Source: Zantedeschia hybrid cultivar (Eukaryota > Streptophyta > Magnoliopsida > Alismatales > Araceae). From it: a DNA stretch of 64,000 nucleotides. Every line of letters starts with the position of its first letter. Positions within the stretch are counted from its first letter, which is position 1. Under the pieces are notes generated by a model. The model was not told the origin of the DNA and did not search any database. It saw nothing but the letters and a program-made list of their open reading frames with translations. Positions 45,171 through 58,600 of this stretch are shown one piece after another. The position numbers were made by a program, and so were the translations under genes. The stretch lies in assembly GCA_030544215.1 (NCBI GenBank), contig JARZZO010000011.1, forward strand, positions 916,001-980,000, written 5' to 3'.

Positions 45171-45538
45171 GCGGGCTACACGATCGAACAAGCCCAGTGA
45201 GTTCCTGTGTGTGGCCAGTGGGGTCCTGGACACCTAAATTTGAAGTGGGCCTCTAAAACTTCAAAAGTTCAGTGGGACCCTGGGACCTCACACTCTATGC
45301 ACTAGATCCGCCACTGCTATAGATCCTTTCCAAGGTCTTAAATATTATTTTTTCTTCAACGAGATTTTAAGACCTTGAGAAGGTTCCTTGAGAAAGTCTA
45401 TGAAATGGGTCCAGGTGAGGATGACGCAACGCGTTCATGTCTCCTTTCTACCCCTGTAGGACAGTTACATAGCCTGCATTTATATGGGCACCGTATAATT
45501 CATGAGTAGAGAGAATTAGGATTTAGAAGATGTTTATC

Positions 45539-45819
45539 TGTCTCCAAGCCGTAGCTCGGTGGACGTTGCGTTCCCTCCCCCGCAGGGGAGGGAGCGAGTT
45601 CGATCCCCCGCCCCGGCCGGTTGTCGTGGATGAGATTTTCGCCCGCAGATTACTCCGCCCAGGCGAAAATTTTCACTCCCTCATAGAGTGGCTTTGTTCT
45701 GTGAATATTCACTCGTTTAATTTAAGGTTTCTTCAGCATTTAGCTGACTTCGAATCCCTCGCCTGCTGAGAGGGGGCCCTTGTGCCTCTAGGCCATCCGT
45801 CCCAAAAAAAAAAAAAAAA
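45539..45819 (+). mobile_element. tRNA-derived SINE with poly(A) tail
   Basis: A box TAGCTCGGTGG at 45,552-45,562 and B box GAGTTCGATCC at 45,596-45,606 form a pol III promoter with normal spacing. The element ends in an A-run (45,804-45,819). The target duplication AAGATGTTTATC is exact (45,527-45,538 and 45,820-45,831). Near the 3' end the minus strand also carries an A-box match (TGGCCTAGAGG, 45,795-45,785) and a B-box-like GGATTCGAAGTC, an unusual second tRNA-like unit in reverse. Confidence 0.9.
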
Positions 45820-45831
45820 AAGATGTTTATC

Positions 45832-46288
45832 CACGTTACTCTAAATTCCTGAAGGAGAAGAGTAAAAGAGAAAGTGAGTCGCAAAGTTGGGAAGAAACAG
45901 AAAAGGGTTAATTAATCTAGTACATGCATGCTGCCGTACATAATTTGGCCATAGTCGATCGGGTAAATAATTTGACGCTCATCAAGCTCACTGCTAATCC
46001 AACGTCGCTTGTTTTGAAAGTTTTGGTGAATTTCAGCACCAAACATGTTTCGGATGTCTAATACTCTTTTCTTTTTCTTTTTTTGAAAATTTTTCGGGGG
46101 CCTAATACTTCACTCACCGTCAACTCCTCGTTGTTTATGTGTTACTGTTCATTCCTTGACGTAGGGGGTAAAGAAATGTACATTTGAGGTCCCTACACTA
46201 CCTACTGTCTCCTTCTTGGAAGATAACGCTAGTAAGTCGAGTTTCTAAGAAGTCTTAGAACTTTGTTCACTTTCACATGCAACGAGTA

Positions 46289-46362
<74 letters not shown>

Positions 46363-49300
46363 CATGGGTAGGGGGAGGATGGCTGGATAAGTAGTTCGTA
46401 CATTTGTGCTTGAATCCTGCTAATACGACCAATGTTCGAAGACTCCTTCGGTCAATGGCCTCTTCTTTGAGAAGGACGTTCCACAGTACCAAACCCTGAA
46501 AACTTAGTGAGAAGACGTATGCAAAGAGAGTAATTTCACTTTCATGAACGGCCAAACGTCACGGCCTAGGCGGCTCTCTCTGTTTCTATCTGTGATTGGA
46601 TTTGCCGATGAGCCATATTGACCCATAAAATAAGACTATATCGTTTACGGGCAATCTTAGTCAGATGTACCAACATCACTAGCTACGACAATATTATTAA
46701 AGTCTTTATATTACTTGCACTGCCACGGCTCTACGCTAGAGGTACACTAAAACTATAAGACTTGCGGTCGTAGCATTGCCAATCCATTTATTCTCTGCGC
46801 GCGCCTTTGTCTGATACTCTGATGAGCAACTTCTTATATAGTTGTTTAGCGTCGACGTCGTAGGAATTGTTTGGAGACCTTAATTTGGATGTTAGCATTG
46901 ACGTGCAAGTCAGAATATATATATCACAATAAAAGTACCATCGATATATCATTCTAGATGGCAATATCAGCTAGCTAGTAATAAATTATAAGTGAAGACT
47001 CCTCGCGCGTTTTTCTGACTTAAGATTTACTTCACCAGGAGTTCTTCACTTTATAAGTTAATCGATCACAACAAGCCCAAATTCCATTTGACCAAGTAGC
47101 CAACTAATTATCCTGACCGGAACTGAGCAGATTACTGTCCCAGAAGAGGTTATGTTAGTTCATTAGAAAAATAGTGTATCAATACCGTTTCTCGATATGC
47201 TTATATCTTAACTCATGATCAAAATATTAAAGTTTGGTTTTCCCATATCGCAATAAAATGAGGGATTCAAAGTTTAAACTTAGCATTTTTTTTTTTTTGT
47301 CTTTTTGTGTCTGTATCAAATTTGACATACATCTTCATAGTAATCTTAGATTTTCATTTTTTAATTTCTTGGTTGAGGGCAAGTCATGACATATCACAGC
47401 AGCGAGTGACTCTTTAAATATAGAAAGGAATTCACGGACTTGCTTGACAAATTTTTTGGTTGAAAATATTTTTGTGCTTTCACATGTTTTAGTTACGCTT
47501 ATGGAGAAGTAAAGATCTTAGATATAGAAAGGCATTTATGTAGCTTTTTTCTTCTTTCTTACCTTAATTTCAATCAAAACTTCTAAAATAGAGCTTCCTA
47601 GATTTGGGGAAGATAGGGTTGTTAGAGAAGTTTTGACTAACTATTAGACATCACCATTTTCACTCAATATTTTTTCATGCTAAAGGTATAAATTAAAGGT
47701 GGTTTACAACTAGAAGTGTGAGTAGAAAAAGATAATTTGAAATGTCCGTCCTTATTGAAAGCTTAAACAATAAACGTAAATCCTATACTTACCCGTTTTT
47801 TACTAGGATAAGATAAGAAGACAATTCTCTCATAACCCGACCATCCATCTATTTACATTATGTGTATGCTACAAATATAATAATTAATACAACAAGTGTT
47901 TTATGTAATTAGTACTTCAAAGTGATCACCGGTAGCTACTGATTAGGGAGACCTAGACTTTGAAAAAGGAAAATGTAAAAGCTTAAATCCTCATCCTGAT
48001 TCCAAGCTAGACAGCGTAGGAAGTGAGAAATTATTAAAAATGAACAATGACGATTAAGTTATTAGACAATGTTATAATATTAGACATTTTTTTTCTTGCA
48101 TCTCCTCCGTATGTAGTGTCTATATTTTATGTTAGATTAGGACAAACTAATAGAGAAGGAACATGAAACAGCGTAAATCTTTGATTGTTGAAAGAGGAAA
48201 GATAATCGAGGAACCTTCGAAGAAGAAGGATGACGAAGACTAGGTGCAAGATCTTGGTTAAGATTGACCTGTGCACCCCAATTAAGTAGCCATGGCACCC
48301 GGCCGCCAGATGACCGATTGAGCGAACGGACCAACTAAACGGAGTAGTTTAATTAGCTGGTGAAGGTGGACTGCCTCTACTGCAATACAGATGCACAAAT
48401 TAATGCTCATCGGTCAAAGATATGTTTTGAGTTGAAATTTATAATTAAATATAAAACTTATTAATATATTTTATATTGAGTCCACTCACAAACCAATTGA
48501 GCCGAGTTTCACTCGGCTCGGCCGAAGAAACGAGGTTGAAGCCAGATAATTTGGGCTTGACTCATTTCATTAGACGAGCGAAACTTTTTTCGAGTCGAAC
48601 TCTAGCAACACGCGAACGGGTCGACTCACTATCAATCCTAATATTCTTTATAAATAAATGCAGCCAGTCATTTGATATTTTACGTGGCACATATATACTT
48701 ACATCTTGCCAGGGGAAATATGTGAAAATGGCCCTACAGGTGGTGCCCATGGTTTGCACTTTCGTTATGCTATGGACCTTACCAATTAATTGATGAAACA
48801 AATACATCGCTTTCTATTATATCAATCTTTGGGGGTAGTCGACGTCGAAACGAAGCATTACCTTGTCATGTTTTATTAGCTGAGCAGCGCGCCGCCCTCG
48901 TAGTCGGCTAAACATTGCTGTCTTCCCAATGTGGGCTACTGTTGACTTGTGAACATGCATGGCAACATGAGGAGAAGAAGAAGAAGAAGGTCTTCCCAAC
49001 CGGTAGCCCATGGCAAAACCGCGTACGCAGTGCGTTAGCTTTTTGTCATGGCAAGATATCCTTCGCCATTGATTTCCCTTTTTAAGTTAAAGTTGTTCGT
49101 AAAAATGTAGAACACGTTCTTATATGTCGTCAAAATGAAATGAAAAAATCTTGGGTTTTAATAAAGAAATTACTTGATCTGCATATGTTTCTTTTGTTTG
49201 GTCTTTCGCGCGCATTCTTTTAAAATACAAGGAGATCAGTTCAATTACCTTAATATTTTTCTTAATGAAAATATTAAAAAAGTGGCAATTCTTCTACACC

Positions 49301-49528
49301 TATTCGGAGGACCTTGTTAAGTCAAGATCATCACTAGAAAAAAAAATACTCAGAAATTACATGGCTTAGCATAAGAGGATGTTTTATCCATCCGATCATT
49401 GTGGAACTTGTGGCCTCCCTATTTGAAGAGGTCATGGAATACACTATGAAGTACAGTTACGAATTACAAGTTACAATTTGGTGGTATTGGCTTACTCTAC
49501 TTACTTTTGTATTAAAAAAAAAAAAAAC
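45832..49528. other. Intergenic AT-rich DNA, no gene seen
   Basis: Scattered short open frames only, with no domain or splice pattern. Contains the (TC)n tract at 46,292-46,357 and homopolymer runs (for example T at 47,289-47,299). Confidence 0.55.
46292..46357. repeat. (CT)n microsatellite
   Basis: About 33 CT units with one interruption (CGC near 46,328). Confidence 0.95.
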
Positions 49529-49650
49529 ATGGCGCAGTGGCTGCACATATGTGCAACAATAATCCGCACGAAGCAAATTCAAACCTCAATACAAGTCAGG
49601 GTCTCATAAAAGTGAGAATTTTTTCACCCAATTAGAGAAGACCAGCCAGA
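49529..49650 (+). repeat. SINE-like tRNA-derived fragment
   Basis: TGGCGCAGTGG (A-box-like) at 49,530-49,540 and AATTCAAACC (B-box-like) near 49,576, with tRNA-like spacing, just after an A-run at 49,514-49,527. No target duplication found. Confidence 0.45.
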
Positions 49651-52600
49651 GAAGTGGAAGAAAACCCAATGAGAAATTCACCCAAAAGACAAGCAGAAGG
49701 AATCACAGGATTCAACTCAGCTACAGTGCATGCACGGATATACAAGTATTTACAAACGATCAGAGATCAATTTTGAGATACTCTCTAAAGTTGAAGATAG
49801 ATCCGCGCCGATCGAGAAGTCCGCCTAATTAGACAAGAATTATAAGTTCACCTGATTACCTGAAGAAATAATCTCACTGATCAGAAGATAAAGATCCCAA
49901 CAACACTATAGACTGTATAGCTGAGAAGATTTTAGACTCCAACTAAGATCGAACTTGAGACCTCCCAATTGAGAAACAAATGATGAACAGCAGCTGGTTA
50001 TGCACGAAGGAAGTTGGTGTCCACTTTGCTGCGGGCACAGTGATATGCATTCACTGTTCTTACTGTGATCAAGCTATCGAGCCTGCTGTCACGGGCAGTA
50101 CATATTTCTTCCACTTCTGTTCCTTTGTACATTTCCCCAGATTCCCAACAGCCCGCAACATATCTTAATTGCCAGGCCCTTTGCCAAAACTTTCATGCAA
50201 TCTAGTAGTTTTTTTTTCTTACAATTTGATATCCAATGTGATGGGGGGCTTGATGGTCTTCGAATTTCTTAACTGTAGGAGTGCTTACACGTGCCAGATG
50301 GAAGGAACTAAAGACAAAAAAGAAGCGCAGAAGAGGCAAGCTAGTGAAGGCCAGCCTTGGCTGACCCACCGAAAGGAGGGGAGGAACCCGGGTGGAAGCA
50401 ACCACGGCGGCAGCCCTTGCAAGCTTCGCGCGGGCCTGTGTTCATAGGACGGTGGTGGGGCGGATGTGAACGCTAAATTTAATCTTCCCTTATAAAAGAC
50501 GGGGTAGGTGATCATCTCTCCCACCAGGTCTAGGTCTAGTGCGAATCCCCACGGTGGAGCCTTACATGGATCACAGCCTGACCTCATGAGAGAGTGGAAA
50601 TATGTCCTTGCATTGAACGAAAGGACAAGGAAGAATGAGAAGGTTGGTGGCCCCAAATTAAGATGTTCCCAGCATTTGCTGATCTCTTTAAACAAGTTGC
50701 GTATATGTAAAGTGTTCCTAGCGCGCGATTAGCCTCACGCATGTTGGACCAAATTAATCCCGACAGTTGTGGTTGGAAAGTTGGATTAGCCTAGATCGTG
50801 TTCTTGCATTTTGAGGTAAGGAAGGGAGAAGGAAGAATGTGAAGGTAAGCCAAAAAGATCCTGTTCACAGCATTTGTCGTGGTGAAAGAATTAAATTGGA
50901 TGTGTGTATGCTCTTCAGCTAATTAAGGAGGGCTAACTAACTGTAAGAATGTTTTGTTTTAATTTTAAAACCCCTTATTATATTAAAGAAGGTGCATATA
51001 TATCCGTTCTTGGTGTCGAGGAGAATCTACGAATGTTCTCTTATTAGTCTCAAGAATCTATGAATGTTGTCCTTTAATAGTCGCCCGTGCGAAGGAGATT
51101 AATTTAATGGCCAAACTATCTTCAAGTGGATTGTCGAGGCGAGGTAGTACAGCCCCGCAGTGCCATGGGATGTCCTCAGCATTTATAACCCAACTGTGTG
51201 GGGTTGAGATGATGCCAGGTAATTAAACTTGCGGCAAATATGTACTTGTACTTATAAGAACGTACGGTATATAGACAAATATACATTTCTATATATAGCA
51301 CCACCGATCATTTTTACAATTGGATTCAAATGAAGGACATATATATATATAGGCTAAGGGCGGAAATTAATAATATTGAAAGATCACAGACTTAATTTGC
51401 AAGACTTGCCTTATTCCTCCTCCTCCTTTTAATTCCACGTACCGATAATGGTGACAAGAGGAAAGAAAGGGTACCGCGCGCCTCATACCTTCTTTTCACA
51501 GTTTCAATTGATCTTACTTAGGAGGTGCAAGTAAGAAAAGGTCCCATCCGCTTGCCCAAAGGAGGCTCATAACTTTTGAGTTGGTATAGAAATAAATGGT
51601 AACCAAGGCCAGGGGCAGGTTTCCAAGGCTTTCCTTCTTCACTCCTTTCTCTTGTTATTTAATTGATTTTAAGAAGAAGAAGAAGAAGAAAAGCTCACCT
51701 ATCCTTGAAGTTGAATAGTTGGTGAGCTGATGAATGTTCTGCCAAGAAATCGTCGCATTAGGAGAATCAACTCTTGGCCTGGTCGTTACAATCACACGCA
51801 CAAGAGGGAGAAAAATGTTAATTAATTGTAAGGAAACACGAGAGAGAGAGAGAGAGATTCACACGTGACAACCAAGCCCATGTTTGTCTCGGCTTCTTGT
51901 CGAAGCGATTCCTTGAGCTCCCAAGAGTTGTCCGATTAGGATCCAACGGTTGTCCATCATGATCTTCTAATTTTGCTATCGCGCGCGCCCTCTCTCTCAC
52001 TAAACGCTTGCCTGCTTCAGCGCTGAGCCCATCGTCCCATCATGTCAACATTTAGGATCCATCCGATTGGTCGTCAGCGTCGTAATAGAAACAAGCGGTC
52101 GACGCGTCAACGTTCACACGCGATACAGTTTGGACCGTTCGTGGAGTTTTCGCTACGGTCACACGGATCCAACGGTCCTCGCATGGCGTCCGTGGCTCCA
52201 AACGCCTTACCGACGTAGGCATGACAACGTCAGGCCGCCCGAAACTTCGAATCCCGCAACTTTCTTTCGTTGCTACCGGCTATCTCCGGTAACAACACTT
52301 TTTAAATCTGAATATTATCAGTTAATCGGTATATTGTCAGATGGCTAACGATCCAAATCAGAGGTTATGAAAACCAAATTTCACATACAAGTTTACTTAT
52401 AAATTGTCCATCTAAAGCAAAATATAAATACAAAAGTATCTATGCATTAACAGAAGTAAATTACTAGAATTAAAGTTCTCCATAAATAACACAATATAAA
52501 AATAGCAAGCTAACTAAATCAGACTAAAATAAACTTCTCTCACGTTAAAAATTCACATTATTCATAAAAGTCAAATGAAATAAAAAAATGATTAGATTAT

Positions 52601-53429
52601 ATAACGTTGTCAAAATATAATAATAAATATTTAGGGACACATCAATTTGGAAAGATATAATTAAATTTTAACCCTTGAAAATATAGTGTCTTGATAAAAA
52701 AGCCCCTCTGATCCAACCTTTTATTTATAAGCCCTCAAAATTCATCCCGAATTGGTACAAGACCACATAATATTACAAAAAAGATCTTGACAGTATTCAA
52801 AATAGTTTCTTTATACGAAAGTTAAGATTGTGGGAATTTATATATAAATAGTCAAATTATGAGGAATTAGTTGTAATATCAAAAGTTTCGAAAGGTAGAT
52901 AATAGAAAAACCCCCTACTGGTGAAGAAAAGATTATCCGCATAGAGTCCGTTAAACTGATAGATAATTAGACCATCTAGTTGGAACATTATTATATATAT
53001 AATCATATTAAAAATGAGGTTATAAATTTTTCTCTTATTTTTATGCTATTATAAATAACCTCATTTCATCACAATACTTGCAAAAATGTCTTCACGGTTA
53101 ACTTCTTTAAAGATTCTGTTTCTAACCATTAAATTTAATAGTTGGACAAAAATGCTCTTAAAAAAAGGCATTTTTTTATTGATACGTTATGCTAAAAAGA
53201 GAGAAAGAGAAATATAGAGATAGATGGAAAGATTCATTTAACAAATACTAACAAATGACAACTGCAGGACCATTTTTGCGAGTATTGTGATATAGTAAAA
53301 TTACTTATAATAACATGAACATAGAATAAATAAATTTATAATATAAGACTATAAATGTAATTATCCCAATCTGGTTAGTGGTTACCATGGGCATCCGGTG
53401 GGGTGTGTCAGACCGAAACAGCCGTTGGC
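49651..53429. other. Intergenic DNA, no gene seen
   Basis: AT-rich with short microsatellites: AAG repeats near 51,673 and GA repeats at 51,840-51,858. A frame at 50,285-50,695 (minus) is open for 136 codons but has no start context, domain or splice support. Confidence 0.5.
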
Positions 53430-53905
53430 CTATTTACGAGGAGTCTAGTTCCTCTCAGTAGGAATTTGGAGAGAACTCCAGTAATAACTAGTGAGGAAAC
53501 GCTATGTGTAAAGTTGACAACTTTGACAACTTTTTCCTTATTACCGGTTTAACATATTTCAAATACTACGCAAAATACTTAAATACTACGCAGAGCATTT
53601 AAATACTACGCAAAGCACTTAAATACTATACAGAGCACATAATTACCACCATATGTTGAAGTGTATTTTAAATTATAGTTGTAGTCTTGTGCTCTTGATA
53701 GTATTTAAGTGTCCTGTATTGTATCTAAGTGCTCTTGATAGTATTTAAGTGTTTAAGTGTTCTGTGTAGCATTTAAATATTCTGCATAGCATTTTAATAC
53801 TCTGCGCAGAATTTTAGTATTTGCGTAGTATGTAAAACTTGCTAAACTTCCCTCCAAATTCCTTCTTATTAAGAGTAACCGGACTCATTTACGAGCGGGG
53901 GAGCC
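53430..53905. mobile_element. Foldback-type element with arms built from 20-bp tandem repeats
   Basis: The left end (GAGTCTAGTT...GGAATTTGGAGAG, 53,441-53,475) matches the reverse complement of the right end (GAGTCCGGTTA...GGAATTTGGAGGG, about 53,845-53,890). Inside, the left arm has four direct 20-bp units of AAATACTACGCARAGCACTT (53,561-53,641). The right arm has related units inverted (53,690-53,835; on the minus strand AAATACTATCAAGAGCACTT). No coding capacity. Exact ends and a target duplication were not determined. Confidence 0.65.
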
Positions 53906-55390
53906 GTGGGACTGGGGATCCCCGAAATCCCAGCATGGCGGCTCCTACTCGGCTTCCAAGGCGGCACGTCAAAAAAGACTTGAAACGTGCCGCATTGTAC
54001 CCGCCGCGACAACAGAAAAGCCGCAGCCTGGCTCCACGATAACCGTTGCCGCCGGGTTCCGTCAGCATAGCTTTCGAGAAATGGTAAAAGATGACGGAAA
54101 ATATTGAATCATTTTGTTTTAGTCCTTTAATATTTACGCATATAGATTCACCCAAGACAGTCAAAACGGCTATGGACCTATCAAAAGATCTATCTGGACC
54201 TGTTTGTTATTCAAGTATGTAACTTTGTTTACTCAGTACTAGTTCTATTGTCATATCTAATATAAATCCATAATCAGATTTTTGTGAATCTTGACCAACA
54301 ATTAAAACTCATTTAATGAATATACTAGAGTTTAAGATAAATGGATTCTTCCAAAAGCTTATTTGTCCTTTTAATGTGAAGGGATTAAGAAGGACTCAAA
54401 CTCATTTATTCATTTATCCATTAAGTTTATTAGATTTGATATAGGTTCGAGTACCTACATTTCAAATGTGGGTCTAGCAGACCTGCACCGTTTACAGTTT
54501 TAGGCTCATAGTACATGTAAATTTGTAGCGCTATCTAAAGATAACATTAGAACCTTTTTTATGCTTAACTTAATTGTCAAGTATTAGATTATCAGATATC
54601 AGTTTCGTAGTGGCTGAGTTATCTTTGGGGCGAGCATTTTGAACTTGAATAAAATTTACTTCTAGACCTATAACTTGTTTTTTGGAGAAAAAAGCCAATT
54701 ATCTCTCCTACTCTTCCTAGATCTCTTTTTTATCTCTTAGCAGTAGTTGACATTTGACAGGAAGTTAGATAAGATTTGACTTTTCTGAGGAACCTGATAA
54801 CTACGATAAATTAATTTTTTCTCAAAATGATTTTTAATCTCAAAAAGAAAAAATTATGAAAATTAAAAAGTTCCATAACCCCTAACACAACCTTATAACA
54901 ATAATCTTTTTTGGTCTTTTGTGTTCGCGTCATACACACATTTGCTATTAATTCCATTAGTTTTAACAAAAATTTCAAAACGGTACAGTGGAAAATCCTA
55001 ATGTCACACGGAAAGTTGTGTATTTTTTCAGAACGTTGGAAGACGTGGACTCCCCCCTAAAACTAAAAAGTAAAAAGTGTTTTTTTTTTTTTTTTGTGGG
55101 TAGGGGGGGGGGAAGAAAACTTTATCAAACTCGTAAGACATAGGTCGATCAAGCACCAACGGTGAGGATTCGTAGAAACCTCCCCAGTCCGCCAACCGAG
55201 TCGCATGGTAGTCGCCGGAGACGGTGAGGGGACCGCCCGCTGCCCAGGCCACTTCCGAGTCGTAGGCACGCCGCTACCTGACCGAGTTAGCTTTTGGTTT
55301 GACCAGGAAAAAGTGCACTTCGTCCCACTTTCCCTCCCGTGCTTCCAGAAGGCCAGGGCCGGTGGCGGTAAGTGCACCGCCACATCCGTT
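53906..55390. other. Upstream intergenic DNA of RBOH
   Basis: A GC-richer patch at 53,884-54,055 may be part of an unrecognised element. The rest is AT-rich, with T and G homopolymers at 55,080-55,096 and 55,104-55,112. Pyrimidine-rich, GC-rising sequence begins near 55,150 as the gene is approached. Confidence 0.5.
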
Positions 55391-55395
55391 TCCCA

Positions 55396-55401
55396 TATAT
55401 A
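55396..55401 (+). promoter_or_regulatory. Candidate TATA box of RBOH
   Basis: TATATA about 260 bp upstream of the ATG, in a position that gives a 5' UTR of roughly 225 nt. The UTR would include a GAGAGAAAGAGGGAGGGAGG purine tract. Positional inference. Confidence 0.45.
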
Positions 55402-55654
55402 CCTCGCCCCACCCCCTCTCCCCGCTATCTCACCTTACCCAACGAGGAGGTAAGAAAGAGAAAAAGCCTCCACCATCTTCTGCTCCCGACTCCTCCAACT
55501 TATGTTCTGGAGAGGAAAACGCACATAAGAGAGAGAAAGAGGGAGGGAGGGAGCAACCACTGCAATTGCCGAGTACTCGATCGGTTTGTAGGGTTCTGGA
55601 CGTGGAGGAGGAGGGTGGCAGGCCGGAGTACTAGAGAGGAGCCGGTGGTGTAGG

Positions 55655-58600
55655 ATGCAAAGGATGGGGACGGACGACGGACGGGGTTCGGAGCGCCACC
55701 AGCTCGACGCCTCCGCCTTCGAGACGGAGAGCATGGGGAGCGACCGGGTTCCCTACAGCGGCCCCCTCAGCGGGCCGCTCAACAAGCGCGGCACCCGAAA
55801 GAGCGCTCGCTTCAACATCCCCGACCTCCCGGGGTCAGCGAAGGACTCCGGGGCCGGCGCTGGCGACGACTACGTGGAGATCACCCTCGACGTGCGGGAC
55901 GACTCGGTGGCGGTGCACAGCGTGAAGCCGGCGGGAGGGGGCGGCGGAACTGCTGGGGACGCTGAGGACCCGGAAGTGACTCTGCTGGCGAAGACGCTGG
56001 AGCGGAGGTCGGCCTCGTTTGGGTCGTCCGTCATCCGCAGCGCATCGTCCCGTATCCGGCAGGTGTCTCAGGAGCTGAAGCGGCTTGCGTCCGTCTCCCG
56101 GCGGCCGGGGACCGGCGCCGCCGGGGCGGGCGGGCGGGTTGATCGGACCAAGTCGGCGGCGGCGCACGCGCTCAAGGGGCTCAAGTTCATCAGCAAGGCC
56201 GACGGCTCCAGCGGGTGGCTGGCAGTCGAGAAGCGCTTCGACGAGCTCGCGGTCGACGGCAAGCTCCCCCGCGCCGTCTTTGGCCAGTGCATTGGTACTA
56301 CAGCTCACATCACCAATCATATATACTATATCGACCCCTCACCCACCCCACAATTCCCACCCCATACCTTCTTCTGTTTTCCCAAATCTGATAAAAAAAA
56401 AAAAAGTGCAGGGATGAAGGAGTCAAAGGAGTTCGCCGGAGTACTGTTCGACGCGCTGGCGAGGAGGAGGAACATCACGGGAAACGCCGTCACCAAGGCG
56501 GAGCTGAAGGAGTTCTGGGAGCAGATCTCCGACCAGAGCTTCGACTCCCGCCTCCAGACCTTCTTCGACATGTATGTACACACCAGAAGCCACAACTACC
56601 TTCTTCTTCCTCTTCTCCTTGGACACGCCTCCCCCCTTAACAAACGCGTGATGGGTATTGCAGGGTGGACAAGGACGCCGACGGCCGAATCACGGAGGAG
56701 GAAGTTAAAGAGGTACGTACGTCTACACCTCCCCCCCCACGTCGTGTTGCCCCGCCGGGGCCATTTGCGCCTGTTTCTAGCTAGCTCCTATAATTGACTC
56801 GCTAATTTGGCTTTGTGATCACGTACTTTGAACAATGATATATAACTGATCATTTTTGGGCCATACCAAACGGGACTGAACAGATTATCTCGCTAAGCGC
56901 CACGGCCAACAAGTTGTCCAAGATCCAGGAGCAGGCGGAGGAGTACGCCGCCCTCATCATGGAGGAATTGGATCCCGACAATCTCGGCTACGTCGAGGTA
57001 ATTAATTAAACAAATACTAGTCGCGGTTTTCCTCCAAGAATCGCTCCACAAGTGCCGCCCACTTTCATGGAATTTTCAAAACTTGCCATCATCATATACA
57101 CTAGATATATGGTGCTGTTTGCATGTTCACTTTAAATTTAAGGATGAGGAATGTATAGAAATGCCGCGTAATGACGTCGGATTTACAAAACGTACGGTGC
57201 CATCGTGGTTGTGGGTGCAGATATACAACCTGGAGATGCTGCTGCTGCAGGGGCCGAGCCAGTCGGTGCGGGTGGGCACGACCAACAGCCGCAACCTGAG
57301 CCAGATGCTGAGCCAGAAGCTGCGGCCCACCAAGGAGACCAACCCGCTGCGGCGGTGGTGGCAGCGCGGCCGCTACTTCCTGGAGGACAACTGGCGGCGT
57401 TGCTGGGTGGTGGCGCTGTGGCTGGGCGTCTGCGCGGGGCTCTTCACCTGGAAGTTCTTGCAGTACAAGGAGCGCGCCGTCTTCGACGTGATGGGCTACT
57501 GTGTCAGCACCGCCAAGGGCGCCGCCGAGACCCTCAAGCTCAACATGGCCCTCATCCTCCTCCCCGTCTGCCGCAACACCATCACCTGGCTCCGCAACCG
57601 CACCGGCCTCGGCGCCGTCGTCCCCTTCGACGACAATCTCAACTTTCACAAGGTACCTACTATTCGCTGGATCCATAAGCCTTACCCAAAGAAAGAAAGC
57701 AGAAAAGGATCGACTTTTAAAAAAAAAAAAAAACAATCCCTTTTTTTATTATGAACACATAGCCACTCCTCGACTTGGCTTAATCTATATGCCCGTAATC
57801 ATTTCCCGAGTTTGTTTAGAATTACTCGTCGTTGCTGTCACCGGATCAGTGGCGCTGCACTACACAGGGTTCTCACTTCCCTTCTTCCTGTAGAGCCCAC
57901 CCACCCTCTACAGAGAGAAAGAGCCCAATATATGTACCCTACTCTTTAATTATCCCGCAGTACGTACGGCTTCTAATTCGTCCACGGTCTAAGCTCAATG
58001 ACCTAAACAAGTGGAGATTATGGATGGGCTTCCCTGTGAATTTGGATCACCCACGGAAGAAAACAAGCGGGCCTCTTTTAGTCAAATTGGATGCCCCTCG
58101 TCATCATCCGGTGAACCAAAAAGAATAAGGGGAGTTCTCTAAAGAATATGATCGCTAGTCACAGACCCATCAACAGGTCCTCGCCGTCATATGTGAGTAT
58201 AATATTCAATTAGATCGATGATAAAGTGGAAGTTACTATATTAATATATATTAGTCTCAACCACTCCTCATATCACTGTAGAGCTCTCAGCATTCACACA
58301 TACACAAATGAGGAGCTGAATATTTCTTCAGCCTGGCTATATATTTGTCCTAGGGTATGCGCCTTATCAGCTTCTTACGGTGGAGGGGGGAAGTTGTCCC
58401 CACCTTTCCAAATCAAGACTCTCCACCACCCATTGCCCTCTAGCTAGTTAGCATCCGCTTGCCCTTTGGAAAGGAAAAGATCAAAACGCGGGGTTGGTGA
58501 GACAAATTGGGTGGCCCTGCCGTGTTGCAGATGGCGCCAAGCCGCGCGTTCCCGTCGTAGCGACTCTACAACATTGCAGGACAACGTAGACTTTGAATTA

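Larger units (their letters stand above)
41972..45316. mobile_element. hAT transposon, Tip100-like, apparently non-autonomous
   Basis: Ends CAGTGGCGGACGCAG (left) and CAGTGGCGGATCTAG (right, minus strand), typical of Tip100-like hAT elements. The flanking 8-bp duplication CTATAGAT is exact (41,964-41,971 and 45,317-45,324). The 3.3-kb interior has no transposase domain I can recognise. It contains a 67-bp tandem repeat and a GC-rich 0.8-kb block near the right end. The block abuts a possible minus-strand 5' splice site (CAAG|GTTAGT at about 44,333), as if it were a first exon. Confidence 0.88.

Noticed and set aside
45539..45819. A functional tRNA gene
   Set aside because: Pol III boxes are present, but the flanking target duplication and poly(A) tail show a SINE; no complete cloverleaf.
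50285..50695. 136-codon frame on the minus strand
   Set aside because: No domain, no promoter or splice signals, and competing frames on the other strand; likely chance.
55299..55653. Open frames just upstream of the RBOH ATG
   Set aside because: They fall in the promoter and 5' UTR, lack conserved motifs, and overlap one another in different frames.
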